NCBI GenBank assembly: GCA_018677115.1
Contig: JAHHOC010000042.1
Coordinates: forward strand, 1-7,874
Direction of reading: 5' to 3'
Source of the DNA: Arenicella sp.
GTDB lineage: Bacteria; Pseudomonadota; Gammaproteobacteria; Arenicellales; Arenicellaceae
Length of the DNA stretch: 7,874 nucleotides
Part shown: positions 5,856 through 7,874 of the stretch, piece by piece
Layout of the letters: every line of letters starts with the position of its first letter
Numbering within the stretch: the stretch's first letter is position 1
Notes under the pieces: model-generated
Databases searched by the model: none
Told to the model about the DNA's origin: nothing
What the model saw: the letters and a program-made list of their open reading frames with translations, nothing else
Program-made: the position numbers and the translations under genes

Positions 5856-5884
5856 AGGATAAACCAGTTCTGGCAACGGTTCAA
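5856..5884 (-). promoter_or_regulatory. tRNA-type sigma-70 promoter for the tRNA-Ser array
   Basis: On the - strand TTGAAC (5879-5884), a 17-nt spacer and TATCCT (5856-5861) are followed at once by GCGCC, a GC-rich discriminator typical of stringently controlled stable-RNA promoters. The expected start, near 5849, is a few bases before the 5' end of the broken tRNA-Ser copy. Transcription would cross Z and Y before it reaches the intact tRNA. Confidence 0.7.
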
Positions 5885-5985
5885 ATGCTTATTGCGGGAA
5901 ATCGGGGGAATCGCTATGCCGCCCAATGACTCATTGTTTTATTCCTGACAGGCTGGGATGGGTATTGCATGTTGCAAACCGGTTT
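5879..5985 (+). repeat. Diverged direct repeat, upstream copy
   Basis: This stretch matches 7148-7254 over about 107 bases, nearly without gaps and at roughly two thirds identity by eye. It covers the mltF-type promoter and the first codons. Shared landmarks are GCTTATTGCGGGAAA, AATCGCTATGC, CCAATGACT and TTGCATG-TGCAA-CCGGTT. The left edge is inside the -35 region of the tRNA-Ser promoter. Confidence 0.8.
5892..5920 (+). promoter_or_regulatory. Old mltF-type promoter (upstream copy)
   Basis: TTGCGG (5892-5897), 17 nt, TATGCC (5915-5920). It stands back to back with the tRNA-Ser promoter. The same arrangement is found at 7161-7189 before the mltF-like gene, and conservation of both boxes and of the spacing between the two diverged copies supports function. 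Here it drives only a 31-codon remnant and possibly the methyltransferase gene at 6092. Confidence 0.5.
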
Positions 5986-6018
5986 ATTACACCGCACTTA
6001 TTTTATTTAAAGGCGTAA
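5926..6018 (+). pseudogene. Remnant of the 5' end of an mltF-like gene
   Basis: An ATG at 5926 opens a 30-residue frame ending in TAA at 6016-6018. Its start, MTHCFIPDRLGWVLHVANRF, aligns residue by residue with the start of the MltF-like protein at 7196 (MTGRFVPAWLARVLHDAIRF). After about residue 24 the similarity fades and the frame stops, before any enzymatic domain. It is best read as a leftover from a duplication or insertion event. A short functional peptide is possible but unlikely. Confidence 0.65.
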
Positions 6019-6091
6019 GTTCTAAATTTAAATAGGGTAAAATCCCCCGAACCAAACGCAGTAGCTGCCGACTTTCGATCGTGCAACCAAT

Positions 6092-6823
6092 ATGTCAATT
6101 AAGAAAAAAATAGAAAATCTATTAATGGGTTATCCCCCTTTGTTCAGGTTGGGGTCAAAAATTTATCATTGGATGAATAGTTCCTTTTTGACCCTGAGTC
6201 CGGAAACACCTGAAGCGATTTTGAAGGCATTCAAACTTGTAAAGAAAGACAAGCAGCCGCCCTATGGCGATTATTATGAATTTGGATTGTTCAGAGGTTT
6301 TACTTTTCTAAAAGCATATGAGCATAGTAAGGCTTTGGAGCTGGCAGGGATAAACTTTCACGGTTTTGATTCCTTCGAAGGCTTGCCACCGGCAGAGGGC
6401 GTTGATGTAGCTGATGGACGATTTTTTGAAGGCCAATTTGCCTGCTCAAGAGAAGATGTGGAAAAAAATCTTAGTTCAAATGGAATGGATATGGCGAGGG
6501 TCAATCTCATTAAGGGATTCTACGAAGATTCATTGACCGAAGAATTAAAGAGCAAGTATTCTTTTAAGCCGGCGTCTGTCGTACTGATGGATTGTGATCT
6601 TTATTCATCGACCGCGGAGGCTCTTGCCTGGATTGATGACTATTTGCAAGACAAAACTATATTGCTTTTCGACGATTGGTATAGTTTTGGAGATTCAAAA
6701 GAGCTCGGACAGCAAAAAGCGATGCAAGAGTTTTTGGCCATGCATCCGAATTACAGTGTTGAGCATCTGTGGAAGTTCTGCAAACATGGAAGTGCATATA
6801 GACTTAGGATTAACGATAAATAG
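6092..6823 (+). CDS. TylF/MycF-family O-methyltransferase
   Basis: The protein has 243 residues with family motifs in order: YYEFGLFRGFTF (61-72, SAM-binding region), GFDSFEGLPP (91-100, highly typical of the family), MDCDLYSST (166-174, with D167 and D169 as likely metal ligands) and FDDW (193-196, second acidic site). Family members use S-adenosylmethionine and Mg2+ to methylate sugar hydroxyls, for example in macrolide sugars; many others act on polysaccharide or glycan sugars. No signal peptide is seen, so it is cytosolic. The length fits the family. The gene stands alone, without sugar or antibiotic genes next to it, and is visibly richer in A+T than its neighbours. It lies between two diverged copies of the mltF start, which suggests acquisition as a cassette. 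The ribosome site before the ATG at 6092 is weak. The substrate cannot be told. Confidence 0.88.
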   Translation: MSIKKKIENLLMGYPPLFRLGSKIYHWMNSSFLTLSPETPEAILKAFKLVKKDKQPPYGDYYEFGLFRGFTFLKAYEHSKALELAGINFHGFDSFEGLPPAEGVDVADGRFFEGQFACSREDVEKNLSSNGMDMARVNLIKGFYEDSLTEELKSKYSFKPASVVLMDCDLYSSTAEALAWIDDYLQDKTILLFDDWYSFGDSKELGQQKAMQEFLAMHPNYSVEHLWKFCKHGSAYRLRINDK

Positions 6824-6929
6824 GTTGGCCTGTGGCCCTGTTCCCGTTGATTATCGCGCCACTTTAGAAACATGGTCTGGATAAGATAATTTATTTTATT
6901 CCGCTCGGTTGGCGAGTGAAACTGATGTC

Positions 6930-6986
6930 ATGTCGCTCAGCGAATTTAGAGGTCGTTTATGACCGCAGTGGCGACATTATTCGCTG
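6930..6986. repeat. Two interleaved inverted repeats around a small hairpin
   Basis: ATGTCGC (6930-6936) is complementary to GCGACAT (6971-6977), and CAGCGAAT (6938-6945) to ATTCGCTG (6979-6986). The order A-B-A'-B' means the two pairings are interleaved, as in a pseudoknot or two alternative folds. Between them GGTC (6951-6954) and GACC (6961-6964) form a small hairpin. All arms match perfectly. Confidence 0.5.
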
Positions 6987-6995
6987 GTTTTGATC

Positions 6996-7145
6996 TCAAC
7001 ATCTTCGATTGAAGAAACTCGATTCCAATTCAGGCAGCGGCTCCGCAAGCTGCCTTTGAACAATTCGCATCGCGTACTGCAACATAGTCTTGTCGAAATT
7101 GCGACCTGCGATCAGTCGTTTCACGCACCCGTCCTCTTCCTGCAC
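6996..7145 (-). CDS. Doubtful short frame, 49 residues
   Basis: A GTG at 7145 opens a frame to TGA at 6996-6998. The translation is polar and helical in character (for example KRLIAGRNFDKTMLQYAMRI) and does not look random, but no family is recognised and no good ribosome site precedes it. It may be a remnant of an older gene brought in with the methyltransferase cassette. It overlaps the hairpin at 7029-7060. Confidence 0.2.
   Translation of the reverse strand: MQEEDGCVKRLIAGRNFDKTMLQYAMRIVQRQLAEPLPELESSFFNRRC
7029..7060. repeat. Hairpin with GC-rich stem
   Basis: TTCAGGCAGC (7029-7038) pairs with GCTGCC plus TGAA (7049-7060), leaving two unpaired T and a 10-nt loop. On the + strand only three T follow the core stem, so termination would be weak. 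It could close the methyltransferase transcript, though it lies over 200 nt past the stop codon. Confidence 0.35.
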
Positions 7146-7147
7146 TA

Positions 7148-7254
7148 GTTTAAAAGCTTATTGCGGGAAACTTGGGCAATCGCTATGCTCTTCCAATGAC
7201 TGGTCGCTTTGTTCCTGCCTGGCTGGCACGTGTTTTGCATGATGCAATCCGGTT
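7148..7254 (+). repeat. Diverged direct repeat, downstream copy
   Basis: This is the partner of 5879-5985. It contains the promoter and first codons of the intact mltF-like gene. The left edge (GTTTAAAAGCTTATTG against GTTCAAATGCTTATTG) falls where similarity to the tRNA-Ser promoter side ends. The segment between the two left edges is about 1.27 kb. Confidence 0.8.
7161..7189 (+). promoter_or_regulatory. Promoter of the mltF-like gene, possibly giving a leaderless mRNA
   Basis: TTGCGG (7161-7166), a 17-nt spacer, and TATGCT (7184-7189). The expected start point, about 7 nt past the -10 box, coincides with the A of the ATG at 7196. No Shine-Dalgarno sequence is present before that ATG, which fits a leaderless transcript. 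Confidence 0.5.
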
Positions 7255-7874
7255 CGTTGCGCAGCATATTGAATTATTCCTCATTTCCGGCCTGATAATG
7301 GTGGCTGCTATACAGTATGCGGTTCGGCCGCAATCGCAGTCGTACGATGAAATCCAGCAGAGCGGAGTGCTGCGCGTGCTGATCAGTGATGACCCTGATG
7401 CACAATATCTGTTCGGTAAACAGCACTATGGATTTGAGTACGAATTATTGGCGGCATTTGCACGCAGCCTTGACGTTGAACTGAAACTGGAAGTCGTGCC
7501 CTTTGGTGAGTTGTTCAGCCTGCTTAACAATGGAGTCGGTGACCTGGCGGTCGGCGGCATAATCAATACCGCTTTCGTACGTGATGTTTGTCAGCCGTCG
7601 ATTCCATGGTACGAGGCAAAAACCACAGTGGTGTACAAACGTGGTACTGACAGGCCCAAAAACCTTGAAGAGCTGGGAGATTCAAAGATACAGACATCGG
7701 CGCGTTATTTCGGCATGAGTGAGTATGAATTTCTCAATCTTGTTGACGACCACCGGTCTGAATACCAACTTTTATCAGCGGTGGCTAACGGCAGTGAACG
7801 CTTTGTATTCACCACCAATTACCGCGCCAGTAACGCGAAGCACTATCTGCCTGACTTAAATCGTGGCTTTATAC
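7196..7874 (+). CDS. mltF: MltF-like membrane-bound lytic murein transglycosylase, 3'-truncated by the window edge
   Basis: The frame starts at ATG 7196 and stays open for 226 residues to the window end. Residues 1-24 are a basic N-terminal tail, and about 25-43 a membrane helix (IELFLISGLIMVAAIQYAV). From about 55 a family-3 solute-binding-type domain begins: SGVLRVLISDDPDAQYLFG, then YGFEYELLAAFARSLDVELKL, then LLNNGVGDLAVGGI. This is the pattern of the N-terminal module of MltF. In complete MltF (about 480-520 residues) a transglycosylase domain with a catalytic Glu follows; that part would lie beyond the window. MltF cleaves peptidoglycan glycan strands, forming 1,6-anhydromuramic ends, and its N-terminal module regulates activity. 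The ATG at 7185 is excluded because it stops after four codons. A solute-binding protein without an enzyme domain remains possible. Confidence 0.75.
   Translation, partial: MTGRFVPAWLARVLHDAIRFVAQHIELFLISGLIMVAAIQYAVRPQSQSYDEIQQSGVLRVLISDDPDAQYLFGKQHYGFEYELLAAFARSLDVELKLEVVPFGELFSLLNNGVGDLAVGGIINTAFVRDVCQPSIPWYEAKTTVVYKRGTDRPKNLEELGDSKIQTSARYFGMSEYEFLNLVDDHRSEYQLLSAVANGSERFVFTTNYRASNAKHYLPDLNRGFI

Larger units (their letters stand above)
6824..7160. other. Structured stretch without a convincing gene
   Basis: No long frame exists here on either strand. The stretch holds several inverted repeats (6930-6986 and 7029-7060) and one short, doubtful - strand frame (6996-7145). No clear terminator directly follows the methyltransferase stop. 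The right end runs into the downstream copy of the mltF promoter region. Confidence 0.5.

Noticed and set aside
5456..5929. 157-codon + strand frame across the tRNA region
   Set aside because: It runs antisense through the tRNA-Ser and both repeat areas. The translation (REGDSNPR, then STTLPP) is a well-known kind of false protein made from serine/leucine tRNA complements.
5610..5948. Overlapping frames of 112 (+) and 89 (-) codons near element Y
   Set aside because: They cover the tRNA pieces, promoters and hairpin elements, lack ribosome sites and show no protein-like features.
6019..6091. Promoter before the methyltransferase (TAAAAT near 6042)
   Set aside because: The -10-like box is acceptable, but the hexamer 17 nt upstream (GTAAGT) is poor, and AT-rich sequence here makes chance matches likely.

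Overview
The window looks like a chromosomal segment of a gammaproteobacterium of moderate GC content. The reasons are a tRNA-Ser(GGA) of gammaproteobacterial type with an encoded CCA, an MltF-like gene, a TorF/Gcw_chp-family outer-membrane barrel and several lipoproteins. The species cannot be named from the sequence alone.

Left part (1-5009). A 5'-truncated exported FecR-domain protein on the + strand converges on a tightly packed five-gene operon on the - strand. In transcription order the operon encodes a Cys-repeat lipoprotein with one CXXCH heme motif, a lipoprotein with two CXXCH motifs, a TorF-family outer-membrane barrel, a helical lipoprotein, and an exported caspase-like (C14) protease with an intact His/Cys dyad. 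The genes overlap or lie 7-37 nt apart, so they are probably co-expressed. All products are predicted to act in the periplasm or outer membrane. Their joint function is not known to me.

Centre (5010-5925). After a leader region without genes comes the most unusual part: a tRNA-Ser(GGA) locus on the - strand. One copy is intact (5549-5639). Next to it lie broken pieces of two further copies: a 5' piece upstream, with its own good tRNA-type promoter, and a 3' piece with a duplicated terminator downstream. Two related 70- and 72-nt elements (X, 5404-5473; Y, 5701-5772) each begin, on the - strand, directly after TCGA within a tRNA-Ser fragment, one at the T-loop and one at the D-loop. The two elements share three hairpins whose stems covary around similar loops. 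A third, smaller palindromic insert (Z, 5789-5835) interrupts the 5' fragment. I read X and Y as small non-autonomous elements, perhaps moved by a Y1/RAYT-type transposase.

Right part (5879-7874). An MltF-like lytic transglycosylase gene, cut by the window end, starts at 7196 and was found by direct translation. A diverged copy of its promoter and first codons lies at 5879-5985 next to the tRNA promoter. It is followed by an AT-richer TylF/MycF-family O-methyltransferase gene and a structured non-coding stretch. The likely ancestral order was tRNA-Ser and mltF transcribed divergently. A cassette of about 1.27 kb carrying the methyltransferase has since separated the old mltF start from the functional one.
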